Of a stretch of DNA of 64,000 nucleotides, positions 1 to 10,278 are shown piece by piece. The stretch lies in assembly GCA_015179045.1 (NCBI GenBank), contig WHUZ01000046.1:186001-250000 (forward strand). Direction: 5' to 3'. Position numbers and translations under genes: made by a program. Positions within the stretch are counted from its first letter, which is position 1. Every line of letters starts with the position of its first letter. The stretch comes from Kalaharituber pfeilii. Lineage: Eukaryota > Ascomycota > Pezizomycetes > Pezizales > Pezizaceae. Below the pieces are notes generated by a model, which was given only the letters and a program-made list of their open reading frames with translations, was not told the origin of the DNA and did no database searches.

Positions 1-269
1 AAGCGATAGACAAAGCTCTGACAAAAACAAAATCAAGGCCCGCCCCAGGCCCAGACGGCATACAATATGGACTCCTGAAACTCATCAAAGGCACGACATT
101 ATGGGCCGCAGTACGGGAAGGATAGTGGACTACATCCACGGCAAATTCGACTTCGCGAAAGGCTTCGACGTAGGTGGCATGATACTGAAGAAAGGGAGAC
201 CAAGGGATCAACCCCAGCAGCTGGAGACCAATAACCCTCCTCAATACGGTCGCCAAACTAGGCCAGAAG

Positions 270-331
270 CCCTGCCATGGCGAACAACTGCATGCGGGGT
301 CACGTGAAATAAAAAAAAAAAAAAAAAAAAA
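270..331 (+). repeat. Hairpin-B mini-retroposon
   Basis: This 62 nt insertion holds only hairpin B (CCCTGC...GCGGGG), TCACGTGA and a long A-tract. It is flanked by perfect 15 bp direct repeats (aaactaggccagaag at 255-269 and 332-346). Deleting the element and one repeat restores the reverse transcriptase reading of the LINE-A copy it sits in. It carries no coding capacity. Confidence 0.93.
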
Positions 332-1394
332 AAACTAGGCCAGAAGGCTGTGGCGGACCTCCTCCAAAAACAGGACATCCTTTTCCGAGACACACAGCTA
401 GGGGGCAGACCTCACCGGGGGCAGAAGACCTACAGAGAGAAACACTGAAGGAAATAGACCACTGACTGAACTGGAAGGAATGGGTAGCAGTGGTCGGCGA
501 CGACATCAATTCAGCATTCAACTTTCTTAGAACAGAAAGGGCCGTGGCACGCATTTAGGAGGTTAACACCAATCTGGTAGCTCGTGGAATCATTCTTAAT
601 GCTGAACTACTTCAACCTGGACTGGGATGGACAAAAGCGAGCAACGGGCAGGATGACGGATGGCGCACCTCAAGGATCACACTATCGCCGGTACTGTTCC
701 TTATAGGGGTAGCCCTAGTGGCAGAGAAGGCACACCAGAGGAACTTCACCAGGTCCTATGTGGATGACTTCCACAGCGTACTATCCCACAAGTCACTGCC
801 CAAGCTATGCCAAGCCATAAAGATGCACCGGGAAATCCTACACCCGAGGCAGCGCTGGAAGGTTACGAGATCAATCCCAAAAAGTCCGAGACCCTAATCA
901 TAGGAGTCAAGGACCCAGCTTACAGACTCGTGGGGCTGACACTGGACTGGGAACTGAATATCACCAACACCACAAGAAGCGACTACACCTCGCCAAGACA
1001 GCCTGGGGAGTAGTACCGAGGCTACTCCAGATACCTCCGGCTAAGAGACGCCAGCTCAACACTAGCATAGCACGCACTATAGCCACATGGGGCTGCTGGG
1101 CCAGGGGGGACTACACGCGAGGAGCTGTACAGGGCACCAAATCCAGGGACCTTGAAAAATGGCAGTACAGCGTAGCCCGGGAAAATTGAAATCACCGCAG
1201 CACCGTGGGAACGAGACAAGACCTGGTGGAAGGACTGGCGAACCTGGAATCAATACACTCCTTCTTAGACGGAGAATGCACCAGAGTAGAAGCGCGAACC
1301 CTATGCTTCCAGAACGAACATCTTAGGGAGGAACCCCAGCACCACCGGTATCTGAGAGGGACCCTGAACCACAGACCCTCCCTCCCCCTGGCAG

Positions 1395-1453
1395 CTCGCC
1401 ATAGCCCACTAGGCGGCAAGCGAGTAATGATAAAAAAAAAAAGAAAAAAAATC
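1395..1453 (+). repeat. Hairpin-A mini-retroposon (older)
   Basis: Hairpin A begins exactly at CTCGCC and is followed by TAATGAT and an impure A-tract. The flanks are imperfect direct repeats (cccctggcag at 1385-1394, cacctggaag at 1454-1463; 8 of 10 match), so the insertion is probably older. It interrupts the connection between RT and RNase H of LINE-A copy 1. Confidence 0.8.
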
Positions 1454-1803
1454 CACCTGGAAGTACTGCCCACCCTCCCGAGGGACACCGAGAAGGAAGA
1501 GTGGGAGATAGTCATCGCCAATACCGAAGACGAGGGCTGGATTAGCTGCTACACCGACGGCAGCCGAATCGATGGAACAACTGGGGCAGGCACATTCCAC
1601 AACGGGTCACGAACCTCCATGTACCTGGCACCCAATGCACGGTCAACGACGCCGAGCTGATCGCCATGAGCGAGGCGTTGACACACCAGGAAGGAGACCT
1701 TCTGATAGTCTCGGACTCCAAGGTAGCCAGATCTAAGCTCCAGCGAATTGCCAACGAGGAGCCAACCTACAAAGGAGCACCACCACTGGTCAGGGAACGA
1801 TGG

Positions 1804-2186
1804 TGTAACGGGATATTGTATAGCGAGCCGGGTAAATAGCTTCACGCTAAAAGGTGACCTCTGACAAGCATTTCGGGATGTCGGTACAATATATACGGGT
1901 AAAAAGGATGCGACCTGAGTGCGTATTGCAGTCTCAAAAGTGGATATAAGTGGTGTTCATGGCTGTGTGTTCCCCGTTTCTTTTCTCTTTACGCAACCTC
2001 TTGTATTTAGTTTCTACTAAGTAGAGTGGTTACCTGCTGTGCCGATCCGCTGAACTGCTGTACCGCTGTGAACCGTTGAACCGCCTTACCGCCGCAAACT
2101 GCTGAACCGTCGCCTGCCGCCTCCTGCCTGCCTGCGCTCCGTAGATCGCCGTCATCCACGGGCACTAGACCACGACTGCCGTTACA
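1804..2186. mobile_element. Solo LTR 1 in LINE-A
   Basis: The 383 bp element starts TGTAACGG and ends CCGTTACA, a perfect 8 bp inverted terminal repeat with TG...CA ends. It is flanked by the 5 bp duplication GATGG (1799-1803 and 2187-2191). These are the marks of a solo LTR left by recombination of an LTR retrotransposon. Removal restores RERWEARANRGNLDVAV, the LINE-A RNase H reading. The superfamily cannot be told from the LTR alone. Confidence 0.92.
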
Positions 2187-2503
2187 GATGGGAGGCAAGA
2201 GCCAACAGGGGCAACCTGGACGTGGCCGTGATATGGGTAAAGGGACACATAGGAATCAAAGGCAATACAGAAGCTGACAAGGCGGCCAAAATCGGAGTCT
2301 TCCTCCAATACCAAGACGAAACGGTCACGGAGGCAGGTATGAGACAACAAGCAAGGTCACGGAGGGCCACAGAAAGAAACAGACTGGACCTCAGTTACAA
2401 ACCGCTGCAACGCCCAGAGAACAGGGTCGCAACACTCGCTGGGATCCTCGGAGGCAAGGGCCTGAGAGAATGGAAACACAAGGTAGGCATCGAACACAGC
2501 CCG

Positions 2504-3000
2504 TGTCAAAACGGACAGTCTGATCCCGCCTTCTATTATCACGACATACACGTTCTGTTAATGTTTTATTGGCTTAATTCTTTCTTATCTTCGTTTCACA
2601 TGTCGTTTACATGGATGGTTGCTATGGTTATCTCGTATATTGTAATTCTTTCATTTATTTACGGAATTACTTCAGATATCACATTCAGCTGGGATTTGTT
2701 TCGAACTCGCATACAGCTTGTGTTACTTCGTCTTTTCTTTACGAAACTGTACAAGTTTGTTGCCTATATCTACGGCTACCATTTGGGTATAGTCGTCTCG
2801 CTTTCTGTGTATATAGTCTGCGGAAACCCGCACCCACTTAATACCATAGAGTCGCTCAACTCCTCTCCTCGTTGCCTTCCTCCGTGCCTCCACTCCATTG
2901 CTGCCGCCGTTTGCACCATTATCTTTCTCTATAGCGCTTGCCCCGCTATCCTTATTCTTCCGCTACGCATCGTATCACCCTCTCGTGGGTCACGTTGTTA
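2504..3000. mobile_element. Solo LTR 2 in LINE-A
   Basis: This 497 bp insertion begins TGTCAAAACG and ends CACGTTGTTA, so the terminal repeat is partly decayed. It is flanked by gcccg (2499-2503 and 3001-3005). Removing it restores the HSPECRWCGEEPE reading of the LINE-A C-terminus. It differs in sequence from solo LTR 1, so a different LTR family is involved. Confidence 0.82.
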
Positions 3001-3393
3001 GCCCGGAGTGCCGCTGGTGCGGCGAAGAGCCGGAATCTACCACTCACGTACTAACACGGTGCAAGGTCTGGAAAAGGAAATGGTCAGGAGGAGAGACGGA
3101 TTTACTAAGACCCCCGAAGGCCAAAGACCGTGACACGCTGGTGGACATACTGGAATGGGCAGGACGATAGAACCTTTCTCTATTTCACATATTTTATGGA
3201 ATGGGTGGAATGATAGGCGGACTGGCTGGTTTATCACTTTCACATCTTATTGCTCACATCCTATTATTCCAACGCTATTCCAACCCTTTTTCTTTCTTCG
3301 TTATCTTCCATTTTATTTCTAAATGTATCTAGACCTTGCAATAGCACATAGGGCGGCATGCGAGTATTGATATTTCAAAAAAAAAAAAAAAGA

Positions 3394-3640
3394 GACCCTG
3401 ACAGGGTTCGTTCTCTATGAAGGTTTGTATTGACTCTGGGTTGGTCAGGCCTTCGACTAGGTCCTGCCGCGTGCCTCAGGGTGCGCCGGTGATCTCTCGG
3501 GCCACCGTGTACTGCCATTTTTCGAGCTCCCTGAGTTTGGGCTCCACGGGGGCGCCCCGTGCATAGTCTATCCAAGCCAGCTGCCCCACGTTGCTATGTT
3601 CCGGGCGATGCTGGTGTAAAGCTCCGAAAAAGAGGAGTGA
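3394..3640 (-). mobile_element. LINE-A RT thumb fragment, inverted
   Basis: On the minus strand this encodes a reading like LRELEKWQYTVAREITGAP followed by a TRQDLVEGLTNPESIQTF-type reading. It matches the segment just after the RT domain in the long LINE-A copy (54000-54110). It abuts a plus-strand RNase H fragment from the same family. No A-tail belongs to this piece. It probably forms a single insertion with the next feature, with its 5' part inverted. Confidence 0.75.
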
Positions 3641-4258
3641 GAAAGGGCAATCGACAACGTAGAAGACGAGGGCTGGGGCTGAGTATACACTGACGGGAGC
3701 CAGATCGAAGGGAGAACCGGAGACGGCATCTACAATCAAGGCGCCAGAACCGCTATATACCTGGGCACCTTAATGGTATAAAAAAATAAAAAAATACCTG
3801 GGCACCAGGGTCACAGTCAACGACGCGGAATAATAGCCAGAGGCCAGGCACTAGACTCCCGGGAAGGGCAAAAAGAGCGCCCAGGGAGATCCCACCCATG
3901 CAGGAGCAGCACAAGTGGTACGAGACGCTTGGGAGGCCAGGACCACAAGAGGCGACCTGGACGTGGCGATAATGTGGGTGAAGAGTCACAAAGGCATCAA
4001 AGGGAACAGCGGAGCAGACCAGGCAGCCAAAATCGGGGTTCACCTCCCATACCAGGGCGAGGTCGTCACAGAGGCCGGAATGCGACAGATGTCAAGAGCC
4101 TGGAGAGCCAGTGAGAGAAACCGACTGGGACTAACCAATAGACCACTGACGAGACTTGGACAACGGGTATCGAAGCTGGCAGGCCTACTCGGCGGGAAGG
4201 GCCTGAGGAAATGGCAGTACGGGATTGGCAAAACAGACAGCCCGGAGTGTCGGTGGTG
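3641..4258 (+). mobile_element. LINE-A RNase H fragment
   Basis: The readings EDEGWG*VYTDGSQIEG and then DLDVAIMWVKSHKGIKGNSGADQAAK, plus KLAGLLGGKGLRKWQYGIGKTDSPECRWC, give RNase H and the start of the terminal cysteine motif of LINE-A. It stops abruptly after CRWC at about 4258, without the usual 3' UTR or A-tail. Several stops show decay. A 25 nt tail-only insertion lies at 3770. Confidence 0.85.
3770..3794 (+). repeat. Tail-only mini-insertion
   Basis: Only 25 nt (TTAATGGTAT and an impure A-run) lie between perfect 12 bp direct repeats, tacctgggcacc at 3758-3769 and 3795-3806. The inserted bases match the TAATGATATAAA end that follows hairpin A elsewhere. The hairpin itself is absent. 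Confidence 0.8.
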
Positions 4259-5085
4259 TACAAGTGCCACTAGCTATAGGTGCCTCTATGTACTGCTAGT
4301 GACGAGTATAGAGAAACGATCTGCTATTAAGAATTAATTGATAAGCCGGTTACTGTGTGCTTGCACAGCCACATTGCCACTGACAAGTTGCCACTTGCAA
4401 GTTGCCTATTGAAAATTGCTGTCGGTGATGTTACTAATATGACTCACAAGTTGCTACTTCCTACCCGCATACTAGAAGATAATAGACAACATAGTTAAAA
4501 ATTTGCTGCGCTTCTAAGTCTGCTGTAGTTAAGAATATAGATTTGTTATGATAATTAATATCTACAAGAAAATTAGTAAATATACTTCAAGTATTCTTCT
4601 TGCTCTAAGCGAAATTTCAGAGTGTTATATTATATCCGGATTCCTCTGCCATTTCTAGCATTATATTGTGGTAGTAACAGGGATTGCATTGATGCCAAAA
4701 ATTGAAATTTTGGTGGTTGTATTGCCGGAAATGGCACTTAATTGAATCCCTGCAAGCACCAAGCATCCCCTTTGAGCAAGTCACAATCTCATCCCTTTGC
4801 TACACCATTTACTCAACAAATTCAATGTTATACTACACTAGCAGTTTTATTCAATTTATATAACTTTTACATTATTGGAAAGCTAAGCCAGAGTAGTTTT
4901 AATATATGCAATTATCTATTGTATATAATATAATAATTGTTGACAACTAGTAATATAAATTTATTTTTAATTCGTCAAGTTTGATAATCTATAATCCTAT
5001 CAATTAATTCTAACCCAAATGGAATTAAGTAGTCATTGAAGTCTCGGATTGTTACTATATAGAACCATCATTTGAGCCTGTCGTT
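4259..5085. other. AT-rich non-coding stretch
   Basis: The base composition becomes AT-rich right after the truncated LINE-A. Short repeats of the type aagttgccactt occur around 4380-4460. I see no gene, tRNA or clear transposon ends. Confidence 0.5.
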
Positions 5086-5100
5086 CATGAATTCAGATAT

Positions 5101-5158
5101 TTTTTTATTTTTTTTTTATTTCACGTGACCCCGCTTGTAGCTGTTCGCCATGGCAGGG
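5101..5158 (-). repeat. Hairpin-B mini-retroposon
   Basis: Hairpin B lies on the minus strand with its A-tail shown as the T-tract at 5101. Perfect 15 bp duplications, catgaattcagatat, flank it (5086-5100 and 5159-5173). On the minus strand the insert starts GCCCTGCC, at the base of the hairpin. Confidence 0.93.
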
Positions 5159-5231
5159 CATGAATTCAGATATGAATCTATCATGTAGTGCCAAAATTCG
5201 CTACTGCTCCGCCACAACCCCCTGAATTTTT

Positions 5232-5283
5232 TCTATTTTAATGTCATTACTTGCATGTCGCCCTATGGGCTTTGGCAAGATTA
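5232..5283 (-). repeat. Old hairpin-A copy
   Basis: The minus strand reads CTTGCC..AGCCC..GGGC..GCAAG followed by TAATGAC and an impure A-run, a diverged hairpin A. The outer stem CTTGC/GCAAG still pairs although it differs from the common CTCGC/GCGAG. No target duplication is recognisable. Confidence 0.6.
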
Positions 5284-5579
5284 CTTACAAAGGAGATAAT
5301 AGCATGAAATCAAACGAGAAAACGGATGACCTGTAACCTATGATATCCAATAGTGTTTGAGGGATAAAAGCAAAACTGACATAGAACCCACAATCTCCGA
5401 TAGTAGGACCTGACTAATTCCGAGCGGCTCGACATTGAGAAAACAGCCACCCACGACTGAAGCAAACTGGGTAGAGGCGATGCAAGGGCAGCTGGGCTCC
5501 TACACCCCTCAGATGTGGGAAAAGATAGAGGAGCGGGAGCTCTGGAAATTACTACGTATATCAGCCGTACCAGCTCCGG
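5284..5579. other. Non-coding stretch with a short open frame
   Basis: A plus-strand frame from 5435 reads about 50 codons (MRKQPPTTEANWVEAMQGQL at the start) before entering the T-tract of the next mini-insertion. It could be a fragment of a gene or of a retrotransposon. I do not recognise it. Confidence 0.35.
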
Positions 5580-5592
5580 TTCAGGTGTTAAT

Positions 5593-5655
5593 TTTTTTTT
5601 TTTTTTTTTTTTTTAATGTCATTACTCGCGTGCCGCCCTGGGGGCTATGGCGAGA
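5593..5655 (-). repeat. Hairpin-A mini-retroposon
   Basis: A minus-strand hairpin A has inner stem AGCCC/GGGC and a long A-tail (T-tract at 5593-5614). It is flanked by ttcaggtgttaat (5580-5592) and ttcaggtattaat (5656-5668), 12 of 13 identical. The minus-strand start is TCTCGCC. Confidence 0.9.
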
Positions 5656-5668
5656 TTCAGGTATTAAT

Positions 5669-7104
5669 TGGTGTCAAACGATTGCACACCAGAAGTTAAT
5701 TTATATTCATCTAATTTCATTCTCATCCTTTGCACTTGTGTCTTATATCCCACAAGGTTCTTAATATAGTTTTATTCCTATGTGCGGCATATTCTCCAAA
5801 AGTAAACTTTGAAACCGCATCAGAACGGTCACTTCAGTCCTATGAATATATAGGTACAATAAGGAAACACCACCACTTATGAGGTTCCATAATGGATTAT
5901 CTCGTTTCCTGAGTCGGCAACTGCAATCGGGCGATTTACACCCATTTTATTCTACATGGGATGCACACGTATACATTGGGTTGCTGTATTTTGCTGCGTT
6001 GAGCAACACTCCATGGTTTGTACTTAGCTGGTTTCGTTTATGATGAACATTTCATGAGCACCTTGCAGTAGCGCATGTAAACGTCCCTGAAGATTAGCCC
6101 CTCATATGCCCATATCATCATAACACACATCTCTCACACATTGGTTTGTCCCACCCACTAGCGCAACTCCGTATCCGAGCTTTAGACCAACAAAAGACTT
6201 TTTGCGCTGAGTTGCTCCGTTACATTCTGTTGTCTTCTCCCTCGATGCCACCTGCTGTTATTGCCGTCTTGCGCGTTACAGTGCGGAAAAACCTTCCACG
6301 TTTAACCTTCTCAACATCATTCGCCAAGTCAGCAGTTGAAACTTCCAACAAGCTACCAACAAACATCCGATTGAAACTTCCTGTCTCACTTGCAATCTTG
6401 CTTTCCCATGATCACACCATCCACCATTGCTGTGCTCCCAGGAATTGGGTGTTCTCCTACGCCTTCAGGCCTACCCATACCCCTCGCGTTTCTCCACTAG
6501 CTCACGGGCTATTTCATGAAAACCATCCTCTCGATGGTAGTTTAGGGCGGTAAGAGCGCACGATATCTCCCTCTCTTCAGTACGCATAACGAAATCAAGT
6601 GAGTTTGCCGTGGTTGTCTCTCGACCTGCCTCTGAATTGCCCTTCTGTGTAGCGCATAGCTCCCGTCGTCTCGCCTCTACGCACACCCTGTGAACATTTA
6701 GACTCCACACCCATTTCCTACTTTTCATCTAACGGATCACACCACCATACACTGAAATTACGTGTTAACTCCCACCGTCAGCTACTTGTAATTCTAAATA
6801 AAGCTTTACGAAACTCGGAACGCAATCATATTAACATCCCAACGCACTGCAGCTCTGTGACCCTCGACCTGTGGGCCGCCCAGGTCACACATGTAGGCAG
6901 TGTAAGCTCACCGCCCGCTGCCGTGATTGCCTAGCACGGAAACAGTTTCCTATCGTCACATTGTGGGGCTATCACGCCTGCTTTACCCGCTACCTTGTAG
7001 CTAATCCTCTATCCTGCGCTATAGTATTATGCTTCCCCAGACCCCTTCCTATCAATCAGAGCAGACCATAAGCACCGCTAATGCACCTCAAGAAAACTTT
7101 CGGT
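5669..7104. other. Non-coding stretch
   Basis: The longest open frame (6146-6553, 135 codons) has no recognisable domain, no plausible start context and composition like its surroundings. I see no gene. Confidence 0.45.
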
Positions 7105-7117
7105 TCTCCTAGTCTTT

Positions 7118-7178
7118 CTCGCCATAGCCCTTAGGGCGGCACGCGAGCAATGATATAAAAAAAAAAAAAATCAAAAAA
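7118..7178 (+). repeat. Hairpin-A mini-retroposon
   Basis: The insert starts exactly at CTCGCC, followed by AGCCC/GGGC, GCGAG and CAATGATAT with an A-rich tail. The flanks are tctcctagtcttt (7105-7117) and tcttctagtcttt (7179-7191), 12 of 13 identical. Confidence 0.9.
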
Positions 7179-7191
7179 TCTTCTAGTCTTT

Positions 7192-7758
7192 ACCCTTTCG
7201 TCCTACCTCAGGCTACCCGTCTAGCCCAGCAGTCCTGCTCCTTCCCTCCTAACCTCCTGCAATTTTGACCCTATGATCACCTAGAGTAGAGTTCTTGTGC
7301 ATCACCCTCCATGTCAGCCCCAAAGGCTCCCCCAGACTTACCAAGTCCGGCCACTATGGCGCTCACCCACGACCCTACCTAATATAAAAACCCAGCTTCC
7401 TCCCTGCCCACTCGTCTCTTCCATTCATTCACTATTCTACACCGGCAAGACCACTCTGGCGTCCATTCATCCAGAAGCGCCAACTAAAAAGCTCTGCGAT
7501 TTCCTTTCTTGCGATGTTTACATTATTTCTATTGATTTTTATTTTTATTTGATTTTTTTATCCTTCGAATTTCTATCCTCTTCAACCAAAGCTGTGCTCA
7601 TTCCAGCCGCTCTTATCTGAACATGTCGCACTTCAATGGGTGCAGCATCTTCCTTTAATACTGCATTTCTATACAACAATGGAATGTACTGTCCAACGTC
7701 ATTTCCTTCACGATGCTGCTCACATCCACGTCACTCTCGAGCTTCTATATATACAACA
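7192..7758. other. Non-coding stretch
   Basis: Pyrimidine-rich sequence without a convincing reading frame. A frame at 7297-7620 (107 codons) shows no recognisable domain. Confidence 0.45.
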
Positions 7759-7769
7759 CACGCCGGCAT

Positions 7770-7819
7770 CTCGCCATAGCCCATAGGGCGGCACGCGAGT
7801 AATGATAAAAAAAAAAAAG
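7770..7819 (+). repeat. Hairpin-A mini-retroposon (50 nt, clean example)
   Basis: The whole insert is hairpin A starting at CTCGCC, TAATGAT and 12 A. It is flanked by perfect 11 bp repeats cacgccggcat (7759-7769 and 7820-7830). It is the clearest case of an insertion made of nothing but the hairpin and tail. Confidence 0.95.
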
Positions 7820-7830
7820 CACGCCGGCAT

Positions 7831-9534
7831 GGCCACCGCAATTCCACGAATCACGCGGAAACGGCGATCACATACCCAAGGCTCCCTACTAGTGTCGGAC
7901 GCCATCTCAAGTGGTGTCTAGGGCGGGATACCATATCTTCTACTTCCGACTCCTGGCTGCCATCCCCAGTATCAGCACAAGCACATCTTTTCGCCCGTTG
8001 GTGTCGCGGCTGGCAGTCCTCCGGGTTTGTCCAGCGCCCCGGAAATAGAAGGATGAAGCCGGCGCACAAACGACTACTGGGTCCCTTGCTGTTTCCTCCC
8101 TTCCTTTTTCCAGCAGGCAAGGAACATAGGAGTCTGGATTCTTGCGTTCTCTGGCTTTTGTTTTTCTTCTGTCTTTAGTTCCTGGTTTCTATGATTTTGG
8201 CTCGGCGTCCCTTCCTGCTGTCCGGCGGTTGGTTTCGCTTTGTTTGCTCCTTGTGTGCTTTTACTCCGTGCTCTTTCTTTCTGCCCTTTATCTTCTCTTT
8301 TCTTTATTTTCAATTATATACATCTTTCCCCACGCGCATACCTTCGTGCAACTTGTGCCAAGTCGCCTGTCCGGAAGGCAGCTTGGCAATATATATTATT
8401 CCTGCCCCTGCTGGGAGGAGCAGAACCTGGACCGCAACGTCCCTAAACTAATGTCAACGGCCCCGACGAGGAAGGCGACAGCAAGGACCGCGCAGGTCAA
8501 CGGTATTTCAAAATTATGTATATATATATATCGCAACTCGCACATGGACCACGAAGATCCGACTTGCGGGAGCATGTGCAAAGGTGGTGTATGCAACTCC
8601 ATCATCTCATACACCTGCCCTACAAGCGCCATCACGCGCAGCTTGTATGCGCATCACGCCTGGCTTCGGGCTCTGCTCGTCGCATGCGTACATCGGTACG
8701 CACGGGTATACCAGCACAACTTCTTCCACTTTCCCCACGGTCGGAATTCCGGACCCATTCAATTACGGCGCCCAGGCGCTCCTCTGCTAGGTGCGGGCAA
8801 CCGGGAGTTAAATCGTTTGGCAATTATGCAAGCTGGATATCGATTTCCGACCTCCACGCCCTCCTACTCCTTAAGGCAGGAGAAGCAGATCGAACCGTGC
8901 CCTGGCTGACCTGCAAACTGAGGGCTATTGGATGTGGAGACGGGTGAGACGCCGGTACCTCTTACAAGTCCATTACCCCTGCGACGCTACGGACCGAAAA
9001 GTCATTAAACTACTGGTACTCGTCCCCTTGCTACGCTACACCTGCCTCAAACCACAAATCACATACTAGTGCCATGGTGCCGCAGTATGCGATTTATATA
9101 TAAATATCATCCCCCTTTTCGGCTCCTGGTCGATCCGCGGCGTCCCTTTCGCAGAAACCGCTTCTGGACCTGCGCCCCAACCCTACATAGGCCCCAGAGC
9201 TTTCCTGTGGTTGCAATATGCCGGGACTTGGGATCATGCGCAATCGAATCGACCGGCTAGCAACTGCTAGCTAATGTCACCAGGTAGATAACACGACTAG
9301 GACCGGGGGATGAAAGCAGTAACGGAACAGGCACTAGGAGGTCCCCCAGGAGCTCAGCCAGACTTCATGAGCTCGGCTTGTCAACGTCTCCGCACCCTAC
9401 CGCTCCTGCAAGCCCTCCTCGGTGAGCTGCCACCAACACTATCCATGGCCTGCAACTGCGCTGCAAGTAGGATGGACGTGAACGTGGAGATTTGGAGAAT
9501 AGGCAGTCCTTCCAATCATCCCAGTTACGCCGTT
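7831..9534. other. Non-coding stretch
   Basis: Several overlapping open frames of 60-255 codons occur on both strands, but none has a domain, periodic composition or splice pattern I can support. A short TA run lies at 8517-8531. I see nothing definite. Confidence 0.4.
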
Positions 9535-9548
9535 CCCAGACTGCACTT

Positions 9549-10085
9549 TATTTTTTATTATTTTTATATCATTACTCGCATACCACCCCGAGGCCTACGG
9601 CGAGATCAAATACACAAGAGACGAAAGGCAAATGAGATTCGGCCCTCATCTTTTTACCCACCGCTTGAGTTCCACCAGTTGGTCCGGTCCATCCTCCTTT
9701 CCCTCCGGTGGCGCTCTGACTGCGTCCTCTCCCCTGGCCACCTTCTCTTCCACACGGACCACACCTCACACCTAGACCAGATATGTTCCGTTGCTTCCTC
9801 TTCCACACGCGAGTAATCAGGCCACCGAAAGGAGACGAAGGAGACGGGGACCCACTCAGAACGCTGATGGACTGGATGGAACGGTAGATTGAGCTGATGG
9901 ACTGGACGGAACGTTAAATTTTGCTTAGCATTAGTTTATTTCCTTTGACCGTTATTATTTGCCTTATCTCATAGATTATCTCCTATGTAACTAAATCTCC
10001 ATAGCCCCAAGGGCGGCTGCGATCACTGTTATTAAAAAAAAAATAAAAATAAAAAAACCCGCGAGTATAGTAATGATGAAATAGG

Positions 10086-10120
<35 letters not shown>

Positions 10121-10264
10121 CCACACCACACCATCGACATTCCGACCCTGGACTATCTACAATACTGATTTTACAATACTGATTTGAAACTTCCAGGCCC
10201 TCAGGCCTTTCCCACCCAGTAGGCGTCCCAGGGTGCGTACCAGGCTGCCCAACCGCTGAAGTGG
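9549..10264 (-). mobile_element. 5'-truncated LINE-A copy on minus strand, split by a second LINE-A tail
   Basis: On the minus strand, outside the nested insert, it reads LGGKGLRAWK, then DSPGSECRWCGVED, EEATEHIWSRCEVWSVWKRRW and a stop, then a diverged hairpin A and A-tail (T-rich at 9549-9570). It is flanked by perfect 14 bp repeats cccagactgcactt (9535-9548 and 10265-10278). This is the LINE-A RNase H C-terminus with its cysteine/histidine motif. The insert at 9809-10116 separates the two halves. Confidence 0.87.
9809..10116 (+). mobile_element. LINE-A 3' tail nested in the opposite-strand LINE-A
   Basis: The plus strand reads RPPKGDEGDGDPLRTLMDWMER and a stop, the last codons of LINE-A ORF2, followed by a 3' UTR. 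A segment near the stop (ctgatggactgga...) is duplicated. Hairpin A near 9999-10020 is interrupted by an A-rich stretch before GCGAGTATAG resumes at 10061, and a long A-tract ends at 10116. Flanks are tcttccacac at 9799-9808 and 10117-10126. Confidence 0.85.
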
Positions 10265-10278
10265 CCCAGACTGCACTT

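Larger units (their letters stand above)
1..3391 (+). mobile_element. LINE-A copy 1 (Tad1-like non-LTR retrotransposon, dead, cut by window edge)
   Basis: This is a decayed ORF2 remnant. It enters the window within the reverse transcriptase, near the motif KTKSRPAPGPDGIQYGLLK. RT motif C (YVDD) lies near 753-764. RNase H follows near 1540-1640 (CYTDGS) and 2225-2290 (VIWVKGHIGIKGNTEADKAAK-like), then a terminal ECRWCG...H....C motif at 3005-3070 and a stop near 3168. The 3' UTR ends in hairpin A (about 3341-3370) and an A-tract at 3377-3391. Stops, frameshifts and four later insertions break it: a hairpin-B element at 270, a hairpin-A element at 1395, and solo LTRs at 1804 and 2504. Removing those insertions restores the expected LINE-A reading, for example NTVAKLGQKAVADLLQ across the first one. 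The family is known to copy RNA by target-primed reverse transcription. This copy cannot do so. Confidence 0.92.

Noticed and set aside
2222..3001. A 259-codon plus frame
   Set aside because: It reads from LINE-A RNase H straight into solo LTR 2, so its C-terminal half is not protein coding.
6146..6553. A 135-codon plus frame
   Set aside because: No domain, no homology within the window, and composition like the surrounding non-coding DNA.
10085..10116. Long A- and T-tracts as transcription terminators or promoters
   Set aside because: Nearly all lie at the ends of hairpin A or B elements and are retrotransposon tails.
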